From Alphaproteobacteria bacterium (GTDB taxonomy: Bacteria; Pseudomonadota; Alphaproteobacteria; Bin95): DNA of 45,195 bases. Where the stretch lies: assembly GCA_022827685.1 (NCBI GenBank), contig JAJEIH010000041.1, forward strand, positions 1-45,195. Reading direction: 5' to 3'. The position numbers and the translations under genes were made by a program. Numbering within the stretch: position 1 is the first letter of the stretch; each line of letters begins with the position of its first letter. This document shows positions 15,898 through 23,095 of the stretch, piece by piece. Below the pieces are notes generated by a model, which made no database searches, was not told the DNA's origin, and saw only the letters and a program-made list of their open reading frames with translations.

Positions 15898-16227
15898 ATG
15901 ATCGCGATCCGGGAGTATGTCGATCCCGAAGGCCGCAGCCCGTATGCCAGATGGTTCGATCGACTCGACGCCCGGGCTGCGGCCAAGACGACGACCGCGC
16001 TGGTCCGGCTGGAGCAGGGAAATCTGTCAGGAGTCAAAAGCGTGGGCGCGGGAGTGTCCGAATACAGAATCGCCTTCGGTCCCGGCTATCGAATCTACTT
16101 CGGCTGGGATGGCGATGCGCTGGTGATCCTGTTGGGCGGGGGAACCAAGCAGCGCCAGCAGCAGGACATCGAAACCGCACGGGACCATTGGCGAGACTAC
16201 AAGCGCCGAAAGAAAAGAGAGGCTTGA
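15898..16227 (+). CDS. RelE/HigB-like addiction-module toxin
   Basis: A 109-residue basic protein of the ParE/RelE superfamily, 'addiction module killer protein' type (COG3657-like). The typical order of blocks is present: an N-terminal helix pair with WFDRLDARAAAKTTTALVRLEQGN, then GVSEYRIAFGPGYRIYFG, LVILLGGGTKQRQQQDIETA and a basic tail YKRRKKREA. Family members usually cleave mRNA at the ribosome. I chose the ATG at 15898 over a TTG three codons earlier. The antitoxin gene follows after 5 bp, toxin first as in higBA. A palindromic operator overlaps the promoter region. Confidence 0.9.
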   Translation: MIAIREYVDPEGRSPYARWFDRLDARAAAKTTTALVRLEQGNLSGVKSVGAGVSEYRIAFGPGYRIYFGWDGDALVILLGGGTKQRQQQDIETARDHWRDYKRRKKREA

Positions 16228-16232
16228 GCAAC

Positions 16233-16550
16233 ATGCCCCTGACGCGAGACTTCAAGGAGACCATCCGGGCGCGTGTCGACCGCGATCCGGCTTTTCGCGA
16301 GGAGCTGCTCCGGGAAGGAGTCGAACTCCTGCTTTCCGGCGACATGGAGGCCGGCAAGGCGATGCTGCGCGATTACATCAACGCCACCATCGGGTTCCGC
16401 GAACTCGGCGGATTGACCGACAAGTCGCCCAAGAGCCTGATGCGCATGTTCGGCCCCGAGGGCAATCCGCAGGCGCGGAACCTGTTCGAGATCATCGGAC
16501 GCCTCCAGAAGCGGGAGGGCCTTCACCTCGAGGTCCGTGCGGTCCGGTAG
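16233..16550 (+). CDS. Addiction-module antitoxin (HTH regulator)
   Basis: A 105-residue protein matching the antidote partner of COG3657-type toxins. It has an N-terminal segment (LTRDFKETIRARVDRDPAF) that probably binds the toxin, and an HTH-like C-terminal part (LGGLTDKSPKSLMRMFGPEG then ARNLFEIIGRLQ). Two proline/serine-containing turns fit an Xre-like fold. It probably neutralises the toxin and represses the operon at the GGTAAC/GTTACC palindrome. ATG at 16233 with AGAGAGG upstream; a TTG at 16224 is less likely. Confidence 0.9.
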   Translation: MPLTRDFKETIRARVDRDPAFREELLREGVELLLSGDMEAGKAMLRDYINATIGFRELGGLTDKSPKSLMRMFGPEGNPQARNLFEIIGRLQKREGLHLEVRAVR

Positions 16551-16638
16551 AACACCGCCCGGCGCGGCCGGACGGCCCTTGTCCGGGGCGCCGGCGTCTT
16601 CATTCTGGATGCGACCGCAGGGAAAGAGGACCTCACCC

Positions 16639-17604
16639 ATGGAACCGTTCGCCGAAGCGGCCTATGCGAATCTGGACCGGCTCTCCTGTCTGGAGCTTCA
16701 GGGCGCGGCCCTGCCGCATGGCGTCAAGACCGGCCTTTACGAGGCGGCGCGGGAAGCCGAGGGCCGGCCGCTGACGCTGGCCGCCGCCGAACTGCTCGAC
16801 CGCCCGCCGGCCCGTATCGGCATCGTGACCGGCGCGGCCGTACCCGACCACATGCCCGCCGGCGAGAATGACGGCCCGCTGGGCGCGGTCGTTCTGGCGC
16901 GGGCGCTCGCGGCCATGGGGCACCGGGTCAGCTTCTATACCGATCCGCCGGCCGCGCCGCCGATAGAGGCGCTCGCGGCCCGTTGCGGCCTCGACGCGCC
17001 GACGGTGCATCTCGGCCTGCACGACACCGCGCAGCAGGAAGCCATCGCTGCGGAGCTGGACCTTGCGGTGGCGGTGGAGCGCCACGGCGGCAACCCGCAC
17101 GGCAATCTCTACGGCGTCACGGGCACGCCGCGGCACCCCTTCCGGGCGAATGTGGACCGCCTGTTCAGGACGATGACCGAGTCGGGCAGGCCCACCCTCG
17201 GCGTCGGGGACGGCGGCAACGAGATCGGCTTCGGCAGGATTTACGACGTGCTCTGCGCCCGGATGCCGGAATTCAACCTGAAGGAGAAGACCGCCTGCGG
17301 CGGCGGGATCTTCACGGTGATGCCGGCCGATGTCCTGGTCGTCGGCACCTCGTCCAATATCGGCTGCTACGGCGTGGTTGCGGGGCTCGCGCTCAGGCGG
17401 GGCGATCCGGAACTGTGCCACACGCCGGACGAGGAGCGAGCCATCGTCGAGTACGGCGTCGAGCTCGGGCTGACGGACGGGGGCAGCGGCAGGGTGATCG
17501 CCGCCGTCGACGGCGTGCCCGTGGAAGACAATGCCGCCGTCGTCCACCTCATGCGGGCGGTCGTCCGCCGCGCGCTCGCCCGGCCGGGAGACCGGGGCTT
17601 CTAA
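16639..17604 (+). CDS. D-glutamate cyclase-like protein (DUF4392 family)
   Basis: A 321-residue protein of the DUF4392/D-glutamate cyclase C-terminal family, which converts D-glutamate to 5-oxo-D-proline in animals. Recognisable blocks are RIGIVTGAAVPDHMPAGEND near residue 60, FYTDPPAAPPIEALA, and the glycine-rich GVGDGGNEIGFGRI near residue 190, followed by ADVLVVGTSSNIGCYG. Length matches bacterial members. The ATG at 16639 is chosen because the upstream frame is low-complexity. It is convergent with the metallo-beta-lactamase-fold gene, with only 6 bp between stops. The substrate in bacteria is not established, so cyclase activity is by family analogy. Confidence 0.85.
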   Translation: MEPFAEAAYANLDRLSCLELQGAALPHGVKTGLYEAAREAEGRPLTLAAAELLDRPPARIGIVTGAAVPDHMPAGENDGPLGAVVLARALAAMGHRVSFYTDPPAAPPIEALAARCGLDAPTVHLGLHDTAQQEAIAAELDLAVAVERHGGNPHGNLYGVTGTPRHPFRANVDRLFRTMTESGRPTLGVGDGGNEIGFGRIYDVLCARMPEFNLKEKTACGGGIFTVMPADVLVVGTSSNIGCYGVVAGLALRRGDPELCHTPDEERAIVEYGVELGLTDGGSGRVIAAVDGVPVEDNAAVVHLMRAVVRRALARPGDRGF

Positions 17605-17610
17605 GGCGGC

Positions 17611-18633
17611 CTACACCCCGAAGGTGAAGCGGGAGCCCAGATTGGAGGCGACGAGCCGCTCCGGCATCCGCCGGCGCATCGCCTCGATGAAGGCGGTTCC
17701 GGTGCAGTGCATCGGGATCACCACATCGGGAGCCAGGCGCTCCAGCTCGTCGATGGTGTGCTCGACATAGTCGGGTTTGGCGGTCGCAAGGTGGAAACCG
17801 CCGATGACGGCGTGGAGCCTGTCGACGCCCGAGACCGCCATCGCCGTCTTCACCGAGTTGACGATGCCGGCATGGCCGCAGGACGAGATCACCACCAGGC
17901 CGCGCCCCTGGACGATGTAGCAGGTCGCGTGCTCCTCGGGGTGGCTGTCACGCACCAGTTCCCCGCGCCGTTCCGCCTCGGAGAAATGGTCGTAGGGCGC
18001 CAGCATCGAGCCGCCCGTGACCTCCTCGAAGGTGTCGCGGGTGATGTAGCCGGTGGTGAAGGGGCCGGGCAGCGCATGCGGATGCGGGCAGCAGACGGGC
18101 GCCACGTTCTGCGCCAGCAGGCTCGTGCGGTCGGGTGCGCCCCAGCAGACATATTCCCGCTTGCCCCCGGGCTTCGGCGGGGGCCCGGTCGGGACCCAGC
18201 GCACCGAGAATGCCTCCTCCGCGCCGACATAGAGCGAGAGGTCGCCTTTCATCGCCTTGCGGTGCTGCGTCACGAAGCCGTCGAGCCCGCCGTAATGGTC
18301 GCGGTGGCCGTGGCTCAGGATCAGCCCGTCCAGCTTCGCCGGGTCGATGTCGAGCAGCGAGGTGTTGCGGTTGATGATCTCCGGCGTGAAGCCGAAATCC
18401 AGCATGTATTGGGCGTTCGCGCCCCCGGCGCGCGACTCCAGATGGAGCGCGAGCCCCCATTCGCCGGCGAGCGTCGTCATCGGCCGGCCGGGGATCTGGC
18501 CCACATGCTCGATCGTCACATGGCCGTGCTCGGCGCGCGGCAGGAAGCGCTCATAATGCGAATCGACGACCACCCGGACCGACAGGCGTTCCACCACGGG
18601 GGCCGTGAACGGGGTCTGCGCGGCGATGCTCAT
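17611..18633 (-). CDS. Metallo-beta-lactamase-fold hydrolase (COG1237-like)
   Basis: A 340-residue MBL-fold protein. The metal motif HxHxDH is at H108-H110-D112-H113 (LSHGHRDHYGG), with a further His in SSCGHAGIVN and late HCTGT. The CGHAGIVN block is typical of the COG1237 group, often annotated as a pterin/ribofuranosylaminobenzene phosphate synthase-type enzyme. Many bacterial members are not proven to do that. The ATG has GGAGGGAGG upstream and lies 19 bp after the stop of the poly-ferredoxin gene, so it is probably in the same leftward transcript, divergent from the formate dehydrogenase genes. Possible role in cofactor or C1 metabolism is inference. Confidence 0.85.
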   Translation of the reverse strand: MSIAAQTPFTAPVVERLSVRVVVDSHYERFLPRAEHGHVTIEHVGQIPGRPMTTLAGEWGLALHLESRAGGANAQYMLDFGFTPEIINRNTSLLDIDPAKLDGLILSHGHRDHYGGLDGFVTQHRKAMKGDLSLYVGAEEAFSVRWVPTGPPPKPGGKREYVCWGAPDRTSLLAQNVAPVCCPHPHALPGPFTTGYITRDTFEEVTGGSMLAPYDHFSEAERRGELVRDSHPEEHATCYIVQGRGLVVISSCGHAGIVNSVKTAMAVSGVDRLHAVIGGFHLATAKPDYVEHTIDELERLAPDVVIPMHCTGTAFIEAMRRRMPERLVASNLGSRFTFGV

Positions 18634-18652
18634 CGCGTCCTCCCTCCGGAGT

Positions 18653-20614
18653 TCAATGATCCTTGCTGCGGTCGCGGAGATAGTCCTCGGTCGTGCGCAC
18701 GCGGGGCCGCTCGCCCATGGCGAAGGGGTTGTCCGTGGAATGGTATTGCGCGTTGACGCGGCAGTCGTCGCACATGCGGATGAGCCGCGAGGCGTCCGCG
18801 CCCGCGAACATGGAGTGCTTGCCCGCCAGCTGCGCCACGATCCGCTCCACCGTGGACTTCACCCCGAAGGGCTTGCCGCACTCGATGCATTCATAGGGCT
18901 CTTCCTCGTTGAGAACCCGCTGCTCCAGGGCGGCGTCGGAAAGGTCGAGGCGCGGTTCCAGCGTGACCGCATCTTCCGGGCAGACCTGCACGCAGAGCCC
19001 GCATTGCAGGCAGGCGTCCTCCTGGAAGCGGAGCTGCGGCAGGTCGGGATTGTCGCCGAGCGCGCCGGAGGGGCAGAGCGAGGCGCAGGCGAGGCAGAGC
19101 GTGCAGGCGTCGGTATCGACCGTCACCGAGCCGTAGGGCGCGCCCTCGGGCAGGGGCAGCATGGCACCCGCCGGGTTCAGCGCCTGCGCCGCCAGCCGCG
19201 CGACCTGCCGGCGGGAGCCGAGCGCCAGCACGGGCTCGGCCGGCGCCGCCGCAGCCTCGCCGTCGTACAGCGCCTCCGACAGCGCATCGGGGTCGCCGAC
19301 CTCCAGCAGGCCGAGCCGGCCCCCGCCGCCCATCGCCTCGGCGAGCGCGAGCTCGCGGCGCGGCGCCTCGTCCTCGGCGCGCGGCGGCAGCAGCAGATCC
19401 ACCGACGCGAAGCCGCCCGCGAGCGCCGCCAGCATTTCGGCATGGCCGAAGCCCGCAATCGCCTCGACCTCGAAGGGGATGACATCGGCCGGCAGGCCCC
19501 GCCCGAAGCGCGCCGAAAGCGCCACCATCTCCGCGCCGAAGCTGCGGTCCGTGACCAGCAGGCGCGGCGCCGCGCCTCCGGCCTTGCGGTAGGCCCCGGA
19601 AAGCGCCTCCATGCGGCGGAAGAGGGAGGCCACAGGCGGTGCATCGAAGGATATGGCCCCGGACGGACAGACCGCCGAGCAGGACCCGCAGCCGGCGCAG
19701 ACCATCGGATCGACCGCCACATGGTCGCCCGCCGGCGCGATGGCGCCGGTGGGGCAGATGTCGAGGCACTTGTTGCAGCCGCGCTGGCTGGCGCGCGAGT
19801 GGGCGCAGAGGCTTTCCTCCAGCCGCACATAGAGGGGTTTCTCGAAGGTGCCGACCGTCTGCCCGGCCTCGAACACGGCGGCGGCGACGGCGTTCGGGTC
19901 GCCCGGGTCGGCGCGGAAATAGCCCTCGCGCTTCTCATGGGCGGGGAACAGCGGCGTTCCGCCCGAGATGTCGAGGATCGAGTCGCACTCGCTCTCCGCG
20001 CCGTCGCGCGGCTCGGAAAAGGCGAAGGCGCCGCGCCCGCCGGGCTCCATCTGCCGCAGGCCGTCGATCCGCAGCCGGAAGCCGCCAAGCGCGCCCGCCG
20101 CCGTCCTCAGCCTGCCGGTCACGACCTCGAAGCGGCGGTCCACCGGCAGGTCCTCCGGCGGCTCCGCGAGCAGTACGGTGACCGACATCGGCTCGGCCAG
20201 GCGCTCCGCCGCCGCCAGCGCCGCGGCCTCCCCGCCGATCACGAGGCAGCGGCCCTCGGAGGCCACATCCACGGTCCGGGTCTGCGGCGCGGCGAGCAGC
20301 GCCTGGGCCACCAGCGCCGCCTGTTTGGGGCCGGCCTGGGCGCCCTCGTCCGACCACCCGGCGCGGTCGCGGATATCGACCAGCATCGGGACAGGCGCTT
20401 CCAATTCCTCGGCTATCTCCTCGAAGCGCGCCCATTCCTGCTGGCAGGCGATGACGGCGTTGCCGTCCTGTATGGCTTTCGCGGCGGCGCCGGCTTCCGT
20501 CGTGCAGAGCGCGCTGTGGAGGCGCGAGCAGGCGATGCCTGCGCCCGCCGCGATGCTGTCCGAATCGACAGTCTGGCTGTGGGCGCAGTCGCACACGAGC
20601 AGGATACCGGCCAT
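18653..20614 (-). CDS. Multi-[4Fe-4S] protein of formate dehydrogenase locus
   Basis: A 653-residue soluble iron-sulfur protein. It has four CxxCxxC...CP ferredoxin motifs: C280-283-287, C306-309-312-316, C504-507-510-514 and C535-538-541-545. A possible zinc or cluster site is C576-x2-C579 with C615-x2-C618. The N terminus carries CDCAHSQTVD and a nucleotide-binding-like GRCLVIGGEAAALAAAERLA segment (121-140) reminiscent of HdrA-type proteins, though short. Such genes are commonly found divergent from DUF3305/DUF3306/TorD/fdh genes in alphaproteobacteria. It may shuttle electrons for the formate dehydrogenase or help its maturation. ATG with GGAGGACAGGGAC upstream. Confidence 0.88.
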   Translation of the reverse strand: MAGILLVCDCAHSQTVDSDSIAAGAGIACSRLHSALCTTEAGAAAKAIQDGNAVIACQQEWARFEEIAEELEAPVPMLVDIRDRAGWSDEGAQAGPKQAALVAQALLAAPQTRTVDVASEGRCLVIGGEAAALAAAERLAEPMSVTVLLAEPPEDLPVDRRFEVVTGRLRTAAGALGGFRLRIDGLRQMEPGGRGAFAFSEPRDGAESECDSILDISGGTPLFPAHEKREGYFRADPGDPNAVAAAVFEAGQTVGTFEKPLYVRLEESLCAHSRASQRGCNKCLDICPTGAIAPAGDHVAVDPMVCAGCGSCSAVCPSGAISFDAPPVASLFRRMEALSGAYRKAGGAAPRLLVTDRSFGAEMVALSARFGRGLPADVIPFEVEAIAGFGHAEMLAALAGGFASVDLLLPPRAEDEAPRRELALAEAMGGGGRLGLLEVGDPDALSEALYDGEAAAAPAEPVLALGSRRQVARLAAQALNPAGAMLPLPEGAPYGSVTVDTDACTLCLACASLCPSGALGDNPDLPQLRFQEDACLQCGLCVQVCPEDAVTLEPRLDLSDAALEQRVLNEEEPYECIECGKPFGVKSTVERIVAQLAGKHSMFAGADASRLIRMCDDCRVNAQYHSTDNPFAMGERPRVRTTEDYLRDRSKDH

Positions 20615-20628
20615 GTCCCTGTCCTCCG

Positions 20629-20661
20629 GACAAGCCGCTGCGGACCGCTTGCAGGCTTGTC
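20629..20661 (-). promoter_or_regulatory. Inverted repeat in the 5' leader of the ferredoxin gene
   Basis: GACAAGCC (20629-20636) and GGCTTGTC (20654-20661) are perfect 8-bp arms. In the leftward RNA they can enclose a second small hairpin, GCGG-T-CCGC. The structure ends about 8 nt before the ribosome-binding region of the ferredoxin gene. It could be a protein operator or an RNA structure controlling translation. It is too long-spaced (17 nt) to be a simple terminator, and there is no T-run. Confidence 0.4.
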
Positions 20662-20710
20662 GTCTTGCCCCCGCGCCGGGCCGGGAAGAACGAATTTTCT
20701 CCGGGACCGG

Positions 20711-20743
20711 GCGGCGGTTTCCGGGGGGCGTCGCCCCCGCCGC
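20711..20743. promoter_or_regulatory. GC-rich hairpin in divergent region
   Basis: GGGGGC (20724-20729) pairs with GCCCCC (20733-20738) around a 3-nt loop, and GCGGC (20711-20715) with GCCGC (20739-20743) extends the stem past an 8-nt bulge. It lies just downstream of the leftward promoter in the leftward transcript, so it would be part of that leader. No T-run, so a leader structure rather than a terminator. Confidence 0.3.
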
Positions 20744-20753
20744 GCACCGGGTA

Positions 20754-20781
20754 AGTATGGTCCCTTCCGACCGCCTGTCCA
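20754..20781 (-). promoter_or_regulatory. Leftward sigma70-like promoter for ferredoxin/MBL genes
   Basis: On the minus strand TGGACA (plus 20776-20781) and CATACT (plus 20754-20759) are spaced by 16 bp. The distance to the ferredoxin ATG (20614) gives a leader of about 130 nt carrying two hairpins. Matches are moderate; no experimental start site. Confidence 0.4.
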
Positions 20782-20832
20782 GACCGCCGGAAACACGGGC
20801 GGCAGCGGCGCCGGAGAAAGTGGTTTTTTCTG

Positions 20833-20861
20833 TTGGCAGGGGGTGGAAAGGGGTGCATTAT
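20833..20861 (+). promoter_or_regulatory. Rightward sigma70-like promoter for DUF3305-fdh operon
   Basis: TTGGCA (20833-20838), a 17-bp spacer and CATTAT (20856-20861) give a good sigma70 arrangement 67 bp before the DUF3305 ATG. A T-run (TTTTTT) lies just upstream, like an UP element. This is the only convincing promoter seen for the long rightward operon. Confidence 0.5.
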
Positions 20862-20927
20862 TGTCGCAGGGCAGCGTACCGTCTTGCGCGGAAATGACGG
20901 GGTGTCTGCCTGGAGGAGATCGGCGAC

Positions 20928-21488
20928 ATGCCGGCGAGCGCGTTGTCATTGCCGCTCGGAATCATTCTCCGCCGCAGCCCGGCGGCGAGCCGTTGGGCGC
21001 GGTGGTCCTGGACAGTTGTGGATGTTGTGCCGGGCGCTGCGCCGGCGGACTGGCGCGAGCTCAGGCGCGAGGGCGAAACCGTCGAATACCACGCGGCCAC
21101 CGTGCCGCTGGAATTCTGGGCCGCCGATGTCGAAGCCTATATGACCGGCCTCGCGGCGCGCGTGCCGGCGGTCTATGTGGTCATGCGCCGGACGACCGAC
21201 GAGGATGCGCCGCACGAGCTCGAAGTCGTGCTGGCCACGGCGTCTCCCTACGAAGCGCAGGACTATATGGACAGCGGCGAGGAGATCGTCGATCAGGCGC
21301 CGATGCCGGAAGGGCTGGTCGCGGTGGTGCGCGACTTCATCGAGCGCCACCACGAGGAGGAGCCCTTCGTCAAGCGCCAGCGCGACAGGCGGCGGGTCGA
21401 TCTCGCCGAGGACGGCAAGGGCGATCCGCGCATTCGCCAGATGTCGGATGTCTATCGCGCGCCGAGGCGTGCGGAGGCGGTCCATTGA
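20928..21488 (+). CDS. DUF3305 protein (formate dehydrogenase accessory)
   Basis: A 186-residue soluble protein matching the DUF3305 pattern: an opening LPLGIILRRSPAASRWARWSW segment, a middle ETVEYHAATVPLEFW block, VPAVYVVMRRT, then ATASPYEAQDYMDSGEEIVD and MPEGLVA. DUF3305 proteins occur with DUF3306, TorD and formate dehydrogenase genes; their role in enzyme assembly is not established. ATG with GGAGGAG upstream. Its stop overlaps the start of the DUF3306 gene (TTGA). Confidence 0.88.
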   Translation: MPASALSLPLGIILRRSPAASRWARWSWTVVDVVPGAAPADWRELRREGETVEYHAATVPLEFWAADVEAYMTGLAARVPAVYVVMRRTTDEDAPHELEVVLATASPYEAQDYMDSGEEIVDQAPMPEGLVAVVRDFIERHHEEEPFVKRQRDRRRVDLAEDGKGDPRIRQMSDVYRAPRRAEAVH

Positions 21489-22111
21489 GCGCGCAGCCCG
21501 ATTTCTGGTCGCGCCGCAAGGCGGCGGTGGCGGCCGAAGAGCGCGTCCGCGAGGAGGCGGAACTCGAGGTCCGCACTGCGGAAGAGCAGGCGGCGCTGGA
21601 GGAACGCCCGGACGAGGAAGTGCTGGCCGAGCTGGATCTGCCGGACCCCGACAGCATGAAGCAGGGGGATGACTTCTCCGCCTTCATGTCCGATGCGGTG
21701 CCGCAAAGGCTGCGGAGGCGGGCGCTGCGCCAGCTCTGGCGGTCCAACCCGGTGCTCGCCAATCTCGACAACCTCGTGGACTACGGCGAGGACTACACCG
21801 ACGCGGCGCTGGTCATGGAGAACCTCCAGAGCGCCTACCAGGTGGGCAAGGGGATGCTGAAGCACCTGGAGGCGATGGCCGAGGCGGCGGAAAAGGCGGA
21901 AAAGGCCGTCGGGGAGCCGGCGGAAGACGAGAACGGCGCCGCCGGAGTGGAAGCGCAAGCCGAGGAGACCGGGGAGCCGGCGATCGAAGCCGGAGCCGGA
22001 ACGCCTCTCGCGCTGCCCGAAGCCCCGGCGATGGAAGAGACGCCGGTTGCGCGGGCGAAGCCGCGAATGCGCTTCGCCTTCGCCGGTGCCGAACCGGGGC
22101 AGGCGGCCTGA
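21485..22111 (+). CDS. DUF3306 protein (formate dehydrogenase accessory)
   Basis: A 208-residue acidic protein starting LSAQPDFWSRRKAAV, the usual DUF3306 opening (FWSRRK). It has the core LPDPDSMKQGDDFSAFM ... PQRLRRRALRQLWRSNPVLANLDNLVDYGEDYTD, then an Ala/Glu-rich low-complexity tail. The TTG start overlaps the DUF3305 TGA by four bases. Probably a partner of DUF3305 in biogenesis of the formate dehydrogenase; no mechanism known. The reading frame is open on the upstream side for a long way, but that is antisense noise. Confidence 0.88.
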   Translation: MSAQPDFWSRRKAAVAAEERVREEAELEVRTAEEQAALEERPDEEVLAELDLPDPDSMKQGDDFSAFMSDAVPQRLRRRALRQLWRSNPVLANLDNLVDYGEDYTDAALVMENLQSAYQVGKGMLKHLEAMAEAAEKAEKAVGEPAEDENGAAGVEAQAEETGEPAIEAGAGTPLALPEAPAMEETPVARAKPRMRFAFAGAEPGQAA

Positions 22112-22127
22112 AGCGATGGGAGAGGCG

Positions 22128-22739
22128 ATGACGGCGGAAGCGGTGCAGGGCGTGGAAATCGCGGAAGAGGAGCGGCTCCGGGCCGACCTCTACGATTTTC
22201 TGGCCGCGCTGCTGGCCCGGCCTCCGGACCGCGCGCTGCTGGACAGGGCGGCGGCGCTCACCGGCGACGACAGCGAACTCGGCCGCGCCGTCCATGCGCT
22301 TTCGCGGGTCGCGGGCGCGACGACCGAAAAAGCGGCGGAAAGCGAATACACCGCCCTGTTCATCGGCGTGGGGCGGGGCGAACTGCTCCCCTATGCCAGC
22401 TACTACCTCACGGGTTTCCTCAACGAGAAGCCGCTGGCGGCGCTGCGCAACGACATGGCCGGCCTCGGCATGCAGCGCGCCTTCGCCGTCTATGAGCCGG
22501 AGGACCATATCGCCAGCCTGATGGAGATGATGGCGGGCATGATCCTCGGACGCTTCGGCGAGCCGGCCTCGCTGGAGGAGACCAGGCGGTTCTTCAACAG
22601 GCACATCGCCCCCTGGGCGGGGCATTTCTTCACGGATTTGGAAAGCGCCAGGAATTCGGTCTTCTACGCGCCTGTCGGTTCTGCGGGACGGGCGTTCATG
22701 GAGATCGAGAAGGAGGCTTTCCGAATGACGGCGGGCTAG
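22128..22739 (+). CDS. TorD-family chaperone
   Basis: A 203-residue all-helical protein of the TorD/DmsD/NarJ family of redox-enzyme maturation chaperones. It has RADLYDFLAALLARPPD near the start, YTALFIGVGRGELLPYASYYL, and a C-terminal IAPWAGHFFTDLESA block. These proteins bind Tat leaders and help insert the molybdopterin cofactor before export, so it probably serves the adjacent formate dehydrogenase catalytic subunit. The ATG at 22128 is chosen over 22116 because GGGAGAGG lies just upstream. Confidence 0.9.
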   Translation: MTAEAVQGVEIAEEERLRADLYDFLAALLARPPDRALLDRAAALTGDDSELGRAVHALSRVAGATTEKAAESEYTALFIGVGRGELLPYASYYLTGFLNEKPLAALRNDMAGLGMQRAFAVYEPEDHIASLMEMMAGMILGRFGEPASLEETRRFFNRHIAPWAGHFFTDLESARNSVFYAPVGSAGRAFMEIEKEAFRMTAG

Positions 22740-22787
22740 CCCGCATCAAACCGGTCCGCTCCGGCGGGCCAGACGCAGAGGAGGAGC

Positions 22788-22985
22788 ATGCGCATGAGCA
22801 GCAGGACGGACGGCGAGAAGACCAATCGCCGGGACTTTCTGAAGCTCGCATCGGTTTCCGTGCCCGCAGCCGCTGTCGCGGCAGTGGCGGGCAAGGCGGC
22901 CGAGGCAGCGGTCCCGGACGGCAATGGGGAGCGGATGCAGGATACCCCGCATACGCGCGCCTATTACGAAAGCGCCCGTTTCTGA
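22788..22985 (+). CDS. Small twin-arginine-leader protein of fdh locus
   Basis: A 65-residue protein consisting of a Tat-type leader (NRRDFLKLASVSVPAAAVAAVAG) and a short acidic tail ending HTRAYYESARF. It matches the small 'formate dehydrogenase region TAT target' type found just before fdhA in many genomes. GAGGAGG precedes the start; ATG 22794 is an alternative. Its role is unknown: perhaps a Tat-exported small partner or a decoy for the chaperone. Confidence 0.85.
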   Translation: MRMSSRTDGEKTNRRDFLKLASVSVPAAAVAAVAGKAAEAAVPDGNGERMQDTPHTRAYYESARF

Positions 22986-23095
22986 CGGACGCCTCTCGCC
23001 GACGCATGGCCAACGGTTGCGAGACGCCCGGCGGCCATCGGCATGACGAACCCGGCGAACCGGCCCGCGGCCGGGGCGCCTGACGGAGGAACAAG

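Larger units (their letters stand above)
20615..20927. promoter_or_regulatory. Divergent control region of the formate dehydrogenase locus
   Basis: This 313-bp gap separates the leftward ferredoxin gene from the rightward DUF3305 gene. I see no coding frame worth calling. It holds two promoter-like pairs facing opposite ways, a GC-rich hairpin (20711-20743) and an inverted repeat near the ferredoxin start, each listed separately. No clear Moco or other known riboswitch pattern was recognised. Confidence 0.7.

Noticed and set aside
20615..20927. Molybdenum-cofactor riboswitch in the divergent region
   Set aside because: Hairpins are present but I could not match the conserved Moco aptamer pattern.
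18605..21484. Plus-strand open frame extending far upstream of the DUF3306 start
   Set aside because: Only the last 208 residues match DUF3306; the rest is antisense to the MBL and ferredoxin genes.
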